Assembly (NCBI RefSeq): GCF_900116755.1
Contig: NZ_FPBY01000010.1
Span: 1-36,566, forward strand
Source: Clostridium sp. DSM 8431
GTDB lineage: Bacteria > Bacillota > Clostridia > Clostridiales > Clostridiaceae
Direction of reading: 5' to 3'
DNA: 36,566 nucleotides
The position numbers were made by a program, and so were the translations under genes. Numbering within the stretch: position 1 is the stretch's first letter; the number at the start of each line of letters is the position of its first letter. Below are positions 17,351-26,534 of this stretch, in pieces. Under the pieces are notes generated by a model. The model did no database searches. It saw only the letters and a program-made list of their open reading frames with translations, and had not been told where the DNA came from.

Positions 17351-17780
17351 TTTTCTCCTCCTGTAAGATATAGGATAAGACACCTTTAGTAACAGTCTTT
17401 CCATCTACTTTAACAACTGAATTTACCTTTATAAAATTATTTACATGTTCGATTATTCTTGATTCTATAATTAACTGATCACCAGGATGTACTGGTTTAA
17501 TAAATTTAGTTTTTTCTACTGTTGTTAGATATCCATATTTCTTTTCAATTTCTTCCTCACGACTATTAGTATCAACTAATATAAAGCCACTAGCTTGTCC
17601 CATAGCTTCAATTAGTAATACTCCTGGCATTATAGGATGTTCAGGGTAGTGTCCTGGCACCCATGGTTCATTATAGCTTACATTTTTTAGTACCTTTGAA
17701 TACTTCATATATTCACTTTCTAGAACTTTATCTACCAATATAAAGGGGTATCTATGTTTTACAACATCTAAAATATTCAT
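17340..17780 (-). CDS. FabZ-like 3-hydroxyacyl-ACP dehydratase
   Basis: This is a 146-residue hot-dog dehydratase, the normal FabZ length. I chose ATG 17780, with AAGGAGG upstream, because it opens with MNILDVVKHRYPFILVDKV, the FabZ N-terminus; the open frame further upstream is the other frame of the ketosynthase gene. Catalytic residues are His 44 (GHYPEHPIMPG) and Glu 58 (LLIEAMGQ). It would dehydrate the 3-hydroxyacyl-ACP to an enoyl chain. There is no enoyl reductase gene in the operon, so double bonds would remain unless the flavoprotein acts on them. Confidence 0.85.
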   Translation of the reverse strand: MNILDVVKHRYPFILVDKVLESEYMKYSKVLKNVSYNEPWVPGHYPEHPIMPGVLLIEAMGQASGFILVDTNSREEEIEKKYGYLTTVEKTKFIKPVHPGDQLIIESRIIEHVNNFIKVNSVVKVDGKTVTKGVLSYILQEEKNEL

Positions 17781-17784
17781 AGCT

Positions 17785-19038
17785 TTATTTTCCTCCTTCA
17801 TTCCACTTTTCAACACCAATTGAAGATGCACATCCTGCAAATGCAAATGAGTTAGAAATAAAGTAATCATATGGAACTGATTCTGACTGATCACGTACAA
17901 GAGTAAGTTTGGACTCATCAAATTCCACCTTATCTTCTGCCGAAATTGATACAGGCATTTTTCCATGAGCTAATCCCTTTATTGAGCATATAAATTCAAT
18001 AATTCCACTTGCACCTAAACAATGGCCAATCATTGATTTTGTTGAAGAAAACCATATATGATTAATATCATTATTTTCTTGCAACTCAACTAATGCTTTT
18101 AGTTCCATAGAATCATTTGCCTTAGTTGCTGTTCCATGTGTATTTACATATAATTTTTCATCTTTATTACATTTTCTATTTTTTAATGTCTGCTCCATGC
18201 ACCATAATGCACCCTTTCCTGTTGGATCTGGAGATGTTACATGATAAGCATCATTTGCAGTAGTATATCCAAATACACGTCCAAGGATAGTTGCACCTCT
18301 CTTAATTGCAGATTCTTCCTCTTCAAGCATTACAAAAGCCGCGCCTTCACCAATGGTAATACCATTATGACCTTTATCAAAAGGACGACATGGGTTTGAG
18401 CTTAGATTTAACATAGAATTAAAACCACTTAAACTAAGATCACTTAAAACTTCAATTCCTGCTGCAACAACTACATCAGCTTGATTGCTCTTTATTAATC
18501 TATAGCCTGTACCAACTGCCATAGTTCCAGATGTACATGCTGTATTTACTGATATAACTGGTCCACCAATACCTAATTTATCTGCAAAATAATATACACA
18601 ATCAGTACCATTAAAATCTAATATATCTGATTCTCTTTTTTTTAATAAGTCTATATCTTCCTTAGATTGATTAATATCAAGACCTTCCTTAAACCTAAGT
18701 TGAGGTTCAAGTCTTAAACTTCCAATATTAGCTGATGCTATACAAAATCCTGTTCTAACATCAAATTTTTCAATATCTCCTTTTGTCATACGTGCACTTT
18801 TAAGCATTTCTTCAGAGGCCATATCACCTATTTTTCTATACTTAGCTTCCCATCTTAAATCTTCACCTATATGTACTTCACCGGCATACTTAGACTCAAA
18901 TGAAAATTCTTTAAGTATGTCACTTTCACAAATTCCTGTAACTCCATTAATACAATTTTGGTAAAATTCCTCTACATTATTTCCATTAGGAGCAACAACT
19001 CCCAAACCAGTAATAACAACATTTCTATTATTATGCAT
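17785..19038 (-). CDS. Beta-ketoacyl-ACP synthase (FabF/KS-alpha type)
   Basis: This 417-residue condensing enzyme starts at the ATG at 19038 (MHNNRNVVITGLG), which follows GGAGATGG and overlaps the carrier-protein stop. Catalytic triad: Cys 168 in NTACTSGT, His 301 in NTHGTAT and His 339 in STKSMIGHCLGASG. All are intact, in contrast to the second ketosynthase-like protein. It would perform decarboxylative Claisen condensations on the operon's own ACP. A malonyl transferase is not encoded here and would be borrowed from fatty acid synthesis. Confidence 0.9.
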   Translation of the reverse strand: MHNNRNVVITGLGVVAPNGNNVEEFYQNCINGVTGICESDILKEFSFESKYAGEVHIGEDLRWEAKYRKIGDMASEEMLKSARMTKGDIEKFDVRTGFCIASANIGSLRLEPQLRFKEGLDINQSKEDIDLLKKRESDILDFNGTDCVYYFADKLGIGGPVISVNTACTSGTMAVGTGYRLIKSNQADVVVAAGIEVLSDLSLSGFNSMLNLSSNPCRPFDKGHNGITIGEGAAFVMLEEEESAIKRGATILGRVFGYTTANDAYHVTSPDPTGKGALWCMEQTLKNRKCNKDEKLYVNTHGTATKANDSMELKALVELQENNDINHIWFSSTKSMIGHCLGASGIIEFICSIKGLAHGKMPVSISAEDKVEFDESKLTLVRDQSESVPYDYFISNSFAFAGCASSIGVEKWNEGGK

Positions 19039-19372
19039 TAGCACCATCTCCATTATCATCTTTGCTTAACATATCGAATATTGATAAGGCTAAAGTATTT
19101 ACTGATTTATATGCCTCTTTATGATTATTAGCATCAAGTTTTATTCCATATAGATTTTGAATTCCTACCATTATTTCTAATCCATCAATAGAATCTAATC
19201 CCAAATTTTCAATATCTTCTTCTAAATCATCACTTTCAAATAAAGGCATATCCTTATCTATCTCATCTGCAGTGATATCTAACATCAATCTATCAATAAT
19301 CATTTCCTTTACGTCACTTATAATCATCTCCATTGTATATTCTTTATCTTTATAAATTACACTATTTGCCAT
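19031..19372 (-). CDS. Acyl carrier protein
   Basis: This 113-residue acidic protein has the phosphopantetheine site LGLDSIDGLEI, Ser 61. It is longer than a typical ACP (about 80) because of some 20 extra residues at the N-terminus. The ATG at 19372 is used; its ribosome binding site is weak, and the gene overlaps the stop of the BtrH-like gene, suggesting coupling. It would carry the growing polyketide chain and hand it to the BtrH-like enzyme or the synthetase. No dedicated phosphopantetheinyl transferase is present in the window. Confidence 0.9.
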   Translation of the reverse strand: MANSVIYKDKEYTMEMIISDVKEMIIDRLMLDITADEIDKDMPLFESDDLEEDIENLGLDSIDGLEIMVGIQNLYGIKLDANNHKEAYKSVNTLALSIFDMLSKDDNGDGANA

Positions 19373-19376
19373 AACG

Positions 19377-20456
19377 CTAAACACTCTCTTTCTTTTTTAC
19401 GTATTCTTTTAAATACAAATTCATTTCTTTTTCTATTTTATAAATTTCCTTAAGAAAACTTATGAATAAATCACATTGTTTTATACTTGAACTTCTTACA
19501 TACCTCACTTTAAAAGCTAACTTTCTCCAAAGGGCTCCTGACTTTTTCATAAGCTTTGCTGCCTTCATAATATCAGGTGAATCTTTGCTATTTCTCTTCA
19601 AAAATTCTTCATAAATACTTCTATAAAATGTTCCATTTAGTTCATCCTGTCTTCTTATTAATAGACAATTAGCTTGCAAAAGAGCTACTAAATATTTTTC
19701 ATGATTTGCAGAACCTTCTTTTGCTCTATTTTCTATCCTTTCAACAAATCCAATGAACTTCTCTAAATTTTCTATACTTCCATCTTTACTTAAGGCATTT
19801 TCCCCTTGTATCTTTATTGATTCTAAATACTTATCCTTTGTAATCTGTACATTAGAACATTTCTTAATGTCATACCATAATCCATCTTCTAAACTGCTTA
19901 TTGACTTTTTAAACATTGCTTCTCTCAGCTTAATCATAGGTATTTCATGATTCTTATTAGTAAGAATATCAAATACTGTTACCGTTTCTTTTTCTAAATC
20001 ATAACCAATCATAATTACCATATGATATCTATTATGTCTTCTCGTAATATCAGTTATATAATCCATATAGTATATATCACAATTAATTAATGCTGGCTCT
20101 CCCTTTGCTACCTTAGATAGTATCTCTATATCAAAGGGAGCCTTAGCTTCTTCATTATCAATTTTCCATTTAGAATATTTCTTCTCACAAGGTATATTTA
20201 ATAAATTGCAACAATTTGTTTCTGCCTCAAAATCACGACCTTGAATTTCTACTAAATTTAATCCTCTAAACATTGCTTCGCTCATTTTAAAGTCAAGGCC
20301 ATTTCCTAATGAAAAAATATCAATAGGATCAATTTCATAACCCAAGTAATTTAACAATATTGAAAATGTTTGTCCACGGCAGTCACCAGATGCCCTATCA
20401 ACTTCATATGGTTTAAATTCTATAAAAGCTTTTTGGGGTAATTCATAAGCTAACAT
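19377..20456 (-). CDS. BtrH-like acyltransferase / cysteine-protease fold protein
   Basis: This 359-residue protein matches the BtrH N-terminal family. BtrH of butirosin synthesis moves an acyl group from an acyl carrier protein to an amine. Residues seen: Cys 26 ([19 protein letters not shown]), His 145 ([11 protein letters not shown]) and Asp 163 (VFDI), a plausible Cys-His-Asp triad. The C-terminal half (about 200-359) is helical and resembles the extra domain found with BtrH. Directly followed by an ACP gene, it is the best candidate for moving the acyl chain from ACP to an acceptor, possibly the precursor peptide. The start overlaps the ATPase gene by 7 bases. Confidence 0.8.
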   Translation of the reverse strand: MLAYELPQKAFIEFKPYEVDRASGDCRGQTFSILLNYLGYEIDPIDIFSLGNGLDFKMSEAMFRGLNLVEIQGRDFEAETNCCNLLNIPCEKKYSKWKIDNEEAKAPFDIEILSKVAKGEPALINCDIYYMDYITDITRRHNRYHMVIMIGYDLEKETVTVFDILTNKNHEIPMIKLREAMFKKSISSLEDGLWYDIKKCSNVQITKDKYLESIKIQGENALSKDGSIENLEKFIGFVERIENRAKEGSANHEKYLVALLQANCLLIRRQDELNGTFYRSIYEEFLKRNSKDSPDIMKAAKLMKKSGALWRKLAFKVRYVRSSSIKQCDLFISFLKEIYKIEKEMNLYLKEYVKKKESV

Positions 20457-21157
20457 ATTTGCCCATCCTTCATAACAATTTGTCTTGTTCCCTCTTTAGC
20501 AAGTTTATCAGAATGTGTTACCATAATTATTGTTGTTTTAAATTCTTTATTTATTTTCTTGAATATTTCCATTATCTGTTCACTACTAATAGAATCAAGA
20601 TTACCAGTAGGTTCATCTGCAAAAATCACCTCCGGATTTGTATATAAAGCTCTAGCTATAGCAACTCTCTGCTGTTGTCCCCCTGATAGCTCATAGGGAT
20701 ATGAAGCTTCATACTTTGTAAGACCAACCATTTCTAAAACTTTACGTAATCTATTAATATCAAGTTTTTTTTCTTTAATTAATGAAGGTAAAAAAACATT
20801 ATCTGCCACATTCATCTCTTCTAACAAATTATAAAATTGATAGACAAACCCCATATCTGTTCTTCTAAGTTCTGACATTTCTTTATCATCCATCTTTGTA
20901 AGATCTTTTCCCTTTAAATAAACTACTCCATCTGTTAATGGTTCCATTCCACTAAGTAAATACAGCAAAGTACTTTTTCCTGATCCAGATGGACCTGTAA
21001 TTGTTACGAACTCACCACTTTTAATAGATAATGATAAATTATGAATAACTGTATTTTCTACAGTTCCTGTCTTATAAACTTTCTTAAGATTTTTAGCCTC
21101 TATTACACTATGAGTTGTAATCTTATTCATCTTATCTATATTTTCTATTATGTCCAT
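20450..21157 (-). CDS. ABC transporter ATPase (MacB/LolD type)
   Basis: This 235-residue ATPase has Walker A GPSGSGKS (55-62), Q-loop YQFYNL, signature LSGGQ (157-161), Walker B VIFADEP and the H-loop MVTHSD. It is of the MacB/LolD/FtsE group that pairs with FtsX-like permeases, and the permease gene lies directly upstream. Likely function is export of, or immunity to, the operon product. About 20 residues precede the domain start, more than usual. Confidence 0.9.
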   Translation of the reverse strand: MDIIENIDKMNKITTHSVIEAKNLKKVYKTGTVENTVIHNLSLSIKSGEFVTITGPSGSGKSTLLYLLSGMEPLTDGVVYLKGKDLTKMDDKEMSELRRTDMGFVYQFYNLLEEMNVADNVFLPSLIKEKKLDINRLRKVLEMVGLTKYEASYPYELSGGQQQRVAIARALYTNPEVIFADEPTGNLDSISSEQIMEIFKKINKEFKTTIIMVTHSDKLAKEGTRQIVMKDGQIC

Positions 21158-21182
21158 ATTCCTAAGCTCCTTTCATCAAGTT

Positions 21183-23657
21183 CTACATTTTTAAAATTTC
21201 AACAATCTTATCTTTTTTAAGATTTGCTGATTTGCAGGCTAGAATAATATTTAGCAATGCTACAAAAATCATAATTATAAGTAATGCCATAAATATTTCT
21301 ATTTTTATATTTATTTCTATAGGTAAATCTGCAATTTCCATTAAGTTTTCTAGTGGTTTCTTTATACCTACCATTACTATTACACCCATGCCATAACCTA
21401 TTAAGCTACTAAATAATATTTCCTTTATAAACAATTTTGTTAAATGACTTCTGCTATATCCATTAGACATTAAAATTGCAAATTCTTTCTTTCTAAGCAT
21501 ATAACTTAATTTGTAGTTACTGTATATTCCTGTAATACTTGTTAAAGTTATAATTATTGAAAATGCTACAAAGAATATTATTATCTGCATTCCATTAGTA
21601 ACATCCTTTTCCTGCATGTTGCTTACATCTTTAAATACATATTTACGATTTAATAATATTTCATCTATATCCTCTTCTATTTCACTTGGATTTTCTCCCT
21701 TTAAATAGATAGTATTATAATCTTTTACCTTGCTAAATTCACTTTCAGCTCTTTGCATATAAATCATATCCCCTAGGTCTTGAAGGGATTGGCATACCCC
21801 TGCAATATAATAATCCTTAGTTATATCACCATCACTTAATGTAATATATTCTCCTACCTTTTTATCAAATCTATTGCTTAAAACCTGGCTTAATATAACA
21901 TTCTCACCAGACTTAAAAGATTCTTCATCAGAATCATTAGCCCAAGTTAGATGTAAATTCATAAAATTATTATCAAACTCTTTAACATCATCAATTCCAA
22001 CTACCTTAACTTCTCTATCCTCAGAATCTCCTTTAATTTCTATATTGCTTACAGAACATTTATAATATGAAAGTACTGAATCTAAGCTAGTTATTGCCTT
22101 AATTTCTTCATCTAATAGCATCATGTTATCAGTAGTTCTAACAAAAGCATCAGATTTATAATCTTTATAAAAACTTGTCATGGCACTTAAAACTGAATAA
22201 CTCAATGTACCTACAATAGTTACAAATAAACAAATAACAGTAGCAAGAGTTAATGTTTTTCGTAAATATATGTTAGTTGCAACATTTTTCATGGCCATTA
22301 CTGTTAAACCTTTTTTAGGCTTTTTCAAAAATAAATCTATTAATATATGCATAAGAGCTTTAAAGCCCTTTATTAATGAAAAAATAAGTATAACAGTGTA
22401 AATAAGAATTAATGCTATATTATTAGCCTTTATAAAGTAAGCTGCTATAATTAAAAATGGTATTGCTGCAAGACATACATATGATAATTTACTTACCTTT
22501 TCTCTTTTAATATCAGCAGATGTATTCTCAATTAATAGAGCTCTATCTGACTTTTTAAGTATTTTTACTGTTGGTCTTCTAAAGCTTTCTATTGTTAGTG
22601 CTAGAGTTATGAGACTTGTAGTTAAAATGGAAATAACCATAAATACTAAATCTATACTATTTAATGGGTTACTTAAACCTACTCCATATTTACTAAAAAT
22701 AAGAATACTTATGGTACCTAAAATCATTCCAATTATCATTCCTATAATTGATATTCTTATTGCTAATTTACAAAATAGATTGATAACAAGCTTTTTCTCT
22801 GCCCCATTACTTCTTAAGGTTCCTATATATTTTGAACGTTCTGTAACGAATATTAATCCAATAGACTTTAAAATATCTATTGCTATTAATAAAATGAATA
22901 CAAATATTACGGCATCAACTGCATAATACTGCTGCATATTACCCGAAACATATTCCTTATCTATAGAATCTTTAATAGTAAGATCTTTATTTAAATCTTG
23001 AATTTCATCTCTTACATTCACACCATCTTTTAAGTTATATCCATATGCTACAGTAACTTTATCTGTATCTAATCCTACTAATTTTTTTGCTGTTTCATAA
23101 TTTAATATAGCCATATCCTCATTTGCTTTAACAAAATAATTTTCCTTTGGCGCTAATACTACATTATATGATTTAACAGAAGAAAGAACTGTAATAGCTA
23201 CTGTATCCCCTTCCTTTGCACCAATTTTTTCTGCAAGGCTTGGAGTAATCATCAAGTCATTTTCTCCTAAATCCTTTGGAAACTTCACATCACCTTTTCC
23301 AAGATTCACCTCACCAAAAACATGTACAAATTCACTATACTTAGAACCCCAAAGGGTAAAATTAGTTTTTTTCTTGCCACCTTCAATTTCACCACTTAGT
23401 GATAAAACTCCTAGCATATTTGAATTCTTATTTTCTGGAACTTCAAATATTTTATCTTTGTCATTAGTAATTATTAAATCACTTAACCCCACTGTAGTTT
23501 GTCTTAAATCTTGTGCTATAGAAGCCTTTAATACTGGTAAAGCATTTAAAGCTGTAAATATAATGAAACTTGTAATAATTACAGTAATATAGCACAAAGA
23601 TAATTTTTTATCTTTTCCTGATCTACTCTTATATATACCATTTAATATCTTTCTCAT
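21183..23657 (-). CDS. FtsX-type ABC permease (MacB-like, fused pair)
   Basis: This 824-residue permease has an N-terminal helix after MRKILNGIYKSRSG and a large extracellular domain (about 50-230). Four helices follow (about 245-350), then further helices, a second extracellular domain (about 480-640) and a final group of helices. This is the two-FtsX-domain arrangement of peptide exporters and bacteriocin immunity systems. GAGAGGTGAGAC precedes the start. It works with the ATPase at 20450-21157. Substrate specificity cannot be read, but operon context points to the modified peptide or acyl product. Confidence 0.85.
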   Translation of the reverse strand: MRKILNGIYKSRSGKDKKLSLCYITVIITSFIIFTALNALPVLKASIAQDLRQTTVGLSDLIITNDKDKIFEVPENKNSNMLGVLSLSGEIEGGKKKTNFTLWGSKYSEFVHVFGEVNLGKGDVKFPKDLGENDLMITPSLAEKIGAKEGDTVAITVLSSVKSYNVVLAPKENYFVKANEDMAILNYETAKKLVGLDTDKVTVAYGYNLKDGVNVRDEIQDLNKDLTIKDSIDKEYVSGNMQQYYAVDAVIFVFILLIAIDILKSIGLIFVTERSKYIGTLRSNGAEKKLVINLFCKLAIRISIIGMIIGMILGTISILIFSKYGVGLSNPLNSIDLVFMVISILTTSLITLALTIESFRRPTVKILKKSDRALLIENTSADIKREKVSKLSYVCLAAIPFLIIAAYFIKANNIALILIYTVILIFSLIKGFKALMHILIDLFLKKPKKGLTVMAMKNVATNIYLRKTLTLATVICLFVTIVGTLSYSVLSAMTSFYKDYKSDAFVRTTDNMMLLDEEIKAITSLDSVLSYYKCSVSNIEIKGDSEDREVKVVGIDDVKEFDNNFMNLHLTWANDSDEESFKSGENVILSQVLSNRFDKKVGEYITLSDGDITKDYYIAGVCQSLQDLGDMIYMQRAESEFSKVKDYNTIYLKGENPSEIEEDIDEILLNRKYVFKDVSNMQEKDVTNGMQIIIFFVAFSIIITLTSITGIYSNYKLSYMLRKKEFAILMSNGYSRSHLTKLFIKEILFSSLIGYGMGVIVMVGIKKPLENLMEIADLPIEINIKIEIFMALLIIMIFVALLNIILACKSANLKKDKIVEILKM

Positions 23658-23680
23658 GTCTCACCTCTCAAAACCATTAA

Positions 23681-24868
23681 CTATACATAAATAATGTTTT
23701 TTAACCTTTTTTTATTTATAAAATGTAATGATATTACGTAAATTAACATAAATAAGCTAAATATTATTAGGCTGCTTTCTAATGTAAAGTCAAATAATTT
23801 GATAATCCAAATTACTTCAACTGCTGCAGAACCTATCAATGTCATAAATGCAAATACTGTGTATATAACTTCTATTAAGTTATATTTCAATATAGAACTT
23901 GGATTACTTATAAACTTATGAAGTTTAAGTCTTAAATTAGGATGTTTTAATAAAATACATACTATAAAATATCCATCACTTAATGAAAGTGGACACAAAT
24001 TAAATGCCACTAACCTAAAATTTGATAAAGCTAATACCTTACATATTTCATTACTTGTTAATCCAAATATCCCCAATAGTGTTAATCCTAAAAGTAAATT
24101 AACCTTTACACCAGCAAATAATATTTTATAAATTTCTTTTCTTTTTAATGAATAAATATTTTTATTTTTAACATAAAACATTGGAATAAATCCTAGGTAC
24201 AATACAAATGCAATATTAGAAGGTTGTACCTTTGCTCTAAGACCTTCTATTAAATGACCTGATTCATGAAAAATAAACATAATCATCATTCCAAAATTTA
24301 TCAATATATAAGCAAGCCAATAATTATTTTTGTCAGTTTGCTTATAACTTAGCCAATCTGATAATTGTATACCTTTAAAGCCTTCAACCCCATTTATTAT
24401 ATTTATTGAGAATAAAAGTAATATAATAAGTATAAAAAAAATAGTACTTCCCTTGCCAATAAAATCTGCTTTACGCTTAACTCCTTCTTTATCAATAATA
24501 TCTTTAAATTTATAATTTATTAATTTAAGAGATAAACTATCTACTTCATTATATTTAGTTTCTTTAATTGTATTTGATAAGTTTTTATTATCTTCTTTTA
24601 AAAAACCTTTTGAGCTTAATTTATTTAAGACATTATCTAATTGTTTTTCACTAATACCTGTTTTATTTATTATATCTATCCTGCTATTAGTACCATTCAT
24701 TAAATTTATAATTTTTTTAAAAGCTGCTTCCTGCTTTTCAGGTATTAAGAAAAAAGTATCGTTTTCTAAATCTCCTATTACTACTTTCCCATTAGCATTT
24801 TTATTTTTGAAAATATCATTAGTGTATACACTTTCTTTTAAGGCTGGAAACTCATTTGTTTCAATCAT
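23681..24868 (-). CDS. M50 zinc metalloprotease with PqqD/winged-helix-like N-terminus
   Basis: This 395-residue membrane protein has a region at residues 30-92 (VVIGDLENDTFFLIP, then SEKQLDNVLNKLSSKGFL) with the beta-strand and winged-helix pattern of PqqD/RRE-type leader-binding domains. Transmembrane helices begin near 143. The zinc site HESGH is at 201-205, with an Asp in SLSDGY (298-299) as the probable third ligand, as in site-2 proteases. Its start overlaps the radical SAM gene stop by four bases. Likely role: leader recognition and cleavage in or near the membrane during export. Similar M50 proteins occur with radical-SAM peptide clusters, but whether they are active proteases is not settled. 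Confidence 0.8.
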   Translation of the reverse strand: MIETNEFPALKESVYTNDIFKNKNANGKVVIGDLENDTFFLIPEKQEAAFKKIINLMNGTNSRIDIINKTGISEKQLDNVLNKLSSKGFLKEDNKNLSNTIKETKYNEVDSLSLKLINYKFKDIIDKEGVKRKADFIGKGSTIFFILIILLLFSINIINGVEGFKGIQLSDWLSYKQTDKNNYWLAYILINFGMMIMFIFHESGHLIEGLRAKVQPSNIAFVLYLGFIPMFYVKNKNIYSLKRKEIYKILFAGVKVNLLLGLTLLGIFGLTSNEICKVLALSNFRLVAFNLCPLSLSDGYFIVCILLKHPNLRLKLHKFISNPSSILKYNLIEVIYTVFAFMTLIGSAAVEVIWIIKLFDFTLESSLIIFSLFMLIYVISLHFINKKRLKNIIYV

Positions 24869-26220
24869 GATTCTCTCACCTTACTTTTAACGCTATAATT
24901 TTCCATAGCTAAAGTGAAGATATTTTCTAAAACTATCTTACTGATATCACATATTAATTCTGCTGGCTTATCTATCTTCTTTGTTGATAAATACCTTGCC
25001 CCAATGCAGTGACCATAAGATTTCTTACATATAGGCTTAACCCAGCAATTATTGCAGGTATCATTTTCATTAGCAATTCTTAGCTTCTGTCTTACCTCTA
25101 ATAATCTACTTTTTTGAGTTTCTAAATCAGAAGCTGCATGACCTAAATCAAATTCCTTTTCTCCTATAAACATAAAACAAGGATATAAGATACCTCTAAC
25201 ATCTGATGCTATATCTGTATTACTTGCACCACAGCCATTTCCAAAGGTTTCATGTTTTTTGGCTGCTAATAAAACGCTAGCTGCTACTCTTAATCTGATT
25301 TTATCAATTCCACTACTAATTTCTTCCTCAATCCAGCTATCAAAAAAGTTTAATACATCTATTTTATTTAAATCTGTAAGTGATTCACTAGATACGCAAG
25401 ATTTACAGCTATCACTTTCAATTAATGGACTAATATGTATTATATCGGCATTTAATTCTTTCAATGCTTCTAACGCTTCCATTTTGCCGCTTTTCTTAAA
25501 TTCAATAATATGCTTTCTATTAATGGTTCCTTCAATAGCTAAATAAAACTTTCTACCTAGCTCATCCATCCTTCTAATTTTGCTTGCTACTGTTTCATAA
25601 ACAGATCCTTTATTATTTTTAAACACTCTGTTATAATCATTTATCTCTTTATTTCCATCTAAACTTATAGTTATTGAAGCAAAATATTCATTAAAAAACA
25701 TGATATCTTCATCTTCTATTAATGTACCATTAGTTACCATGGTAAATAACGGCTTGTCTATATTTAATTTATCTACATAAATATTTATCCACTTAACAGC
25801 TTCCCTCATTACATCTTTATTTAAAAGAGGCTCTCCTCCAAAGAACTGTATAGTAGTGATTCCTTTAGGATAAAGCTCATAAGTTCTTTTCACTACATCT
25901 TTTACTGTTTCTAATGACATAATATTTGTTTTTTGTTCCTGTCCATAGCTTCCTTCTTCTGCATAACAATAATGACAAGCTAAATTACAGGATTCACTTA
26001 AATTAAGAATTAATCTTTCACACTTATTATTATCTTGCTCTTGAACTTTCATAAAAGTATTGGTATTAGACTTACTAAATATCTTTTGACCAAACTCATC
26101 TAATTGCTTTTCATCCATTGAATCTAATTCTAAGTAAAACTCTTTAGGAATTTTATAGAATTTCATTTCATTCATATCTAAAAGATAGTATTTGCCTTGC
26201 TTCTTATATATATGCTTCAT
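24865..26220 (-). CDS. Radical SAM/SPASM peptide maturase
   Basis: This 451-residue enzyme has the SAM-cluster motif C78-x3-C82-x2-C85 (ESCNLACHYCYAEEG) and GGEP (128-131). The complete seven-cysteine SPASM domain is C330, C348, C389, C392, C398, C405 and C424. Residues 1-60 form a small N-terminal domain like the leader-binding domain of peptide maturases (YYLLDMNEMKFYKIP). Family knowledge: SPASM maturases make thioether, C-C or other crosslinks in ribosomal peptides. The substrates here are most likely the Cys-X-Cys peptides at the operon end. It is the first gene after the operon promoter, with TAGGAGG before ATG. Confidence 0.9.
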   Translation of the reverse strand: MKHIYKKQGKYYLLDMNEMKFYKIPKEFYLELDSMDEKQLDEFGQKIFSKSNTNTFMKVQEQDNNKCERLILNLSESCNLACHYCYAEEGSYGQEQKTNIMSLETVKDVVKRTYELYPKGITTIQFFGGEPLLNKDVMREAVKWINIYVDKLNIDKPLFTMVTNGTLIEDEDIMFFNEYFASITISLDGNKEINDYNRVFKNNKGSVYETVASKIRRMDELGRKFYLAIEGTINRKHIIEFKKSGKMEALEALKELNADIIHISPLIESDSCKSCVSSESLTDLNKIDVLNFFDSWIEEEISSGIDKIRLRVAASVLLAAKKHETFGNGCGASNTDIASDVRGILYPCFMFIGEKEFDLGHAASDLETQKSRLLEVRQKLRIANENDTCNNCWVKPICKKSYGHCIGARYLSTKKIDKPAELICDISKIVLENIFTLAMENYSVKSKVRES

Positions 26221-26303
26221 GGTTACCTCCTATCTAAAACATTGTTTGTTACTATATATAAATCTAATTTATTAATCATTTATTTCTATTTATGTATATC
26301 TTT

Positions 26304-26332
26304 ATCTTATATAATTTTCCCTTTTTTGTAAA
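26304..26332 (-). promoter_or_regulatory. Candidate promoter of the biosynthetic operon
   Basis: On the minus strand TTTACA (26327-26332), a 17-base spacer and TAAGAT (26304-26309) stand about 85 bases upstream of the radical SAM start. The -35 is strong and the -10 partial. The whole leader from 26221 to 26480 is very AT-rich, and I see no operator or regulatory gene. Confidence 0.45.
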
Positions 26333-26480
26333 TATATATTTGTAGTATTTTAGTTTTTTATACTTAAAATATTTTATTTTTTTAAATATATAACATAAAA
26401 TTTAAAATAGAGATATATAAATGCAAAAAACTTCTTATTTATATAGTAAAAATTTATTTTTCGTTATAAAGAATTCATTA

Positions 26481-26515
26481 TAATAAAAAGAGCTTAACCT
26501 AGGTTAAACTCCGTT
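26481..26515. terminator. Bidirectional terminator
   Basis: GAGCTTAACC (26490-26499) pairs with GGTTAAACTC (26502-26511) with one G-U on the minus strand. T-rich tails stand on both sides (TTTTTATTAT on minus, CGTTTTTTA on plus). It ends the 26535-26975 gene and isolates the operon promoter. Confidence 0.75.
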
Positions 26516-26534
26516 TTTTACTTATAATATTTTG

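Noticed and set aside
17781-17966. A longer N-terminus for the FabZ-like dehydratase
   Set aside because: The extra 62 codons overlap the ketosynthase in another frame and match nothing. ATG 17780 has AAGGAGG and gives the normal family length.
10370-26220. Lanthipeptide or azoline (YcaO) type peptide modification
   Set aside because: No LanB, LanC, LanM or YcaO-like protein is present. The only peptide-modifying enzyme recognised is the radical SAM/SPASM protein.
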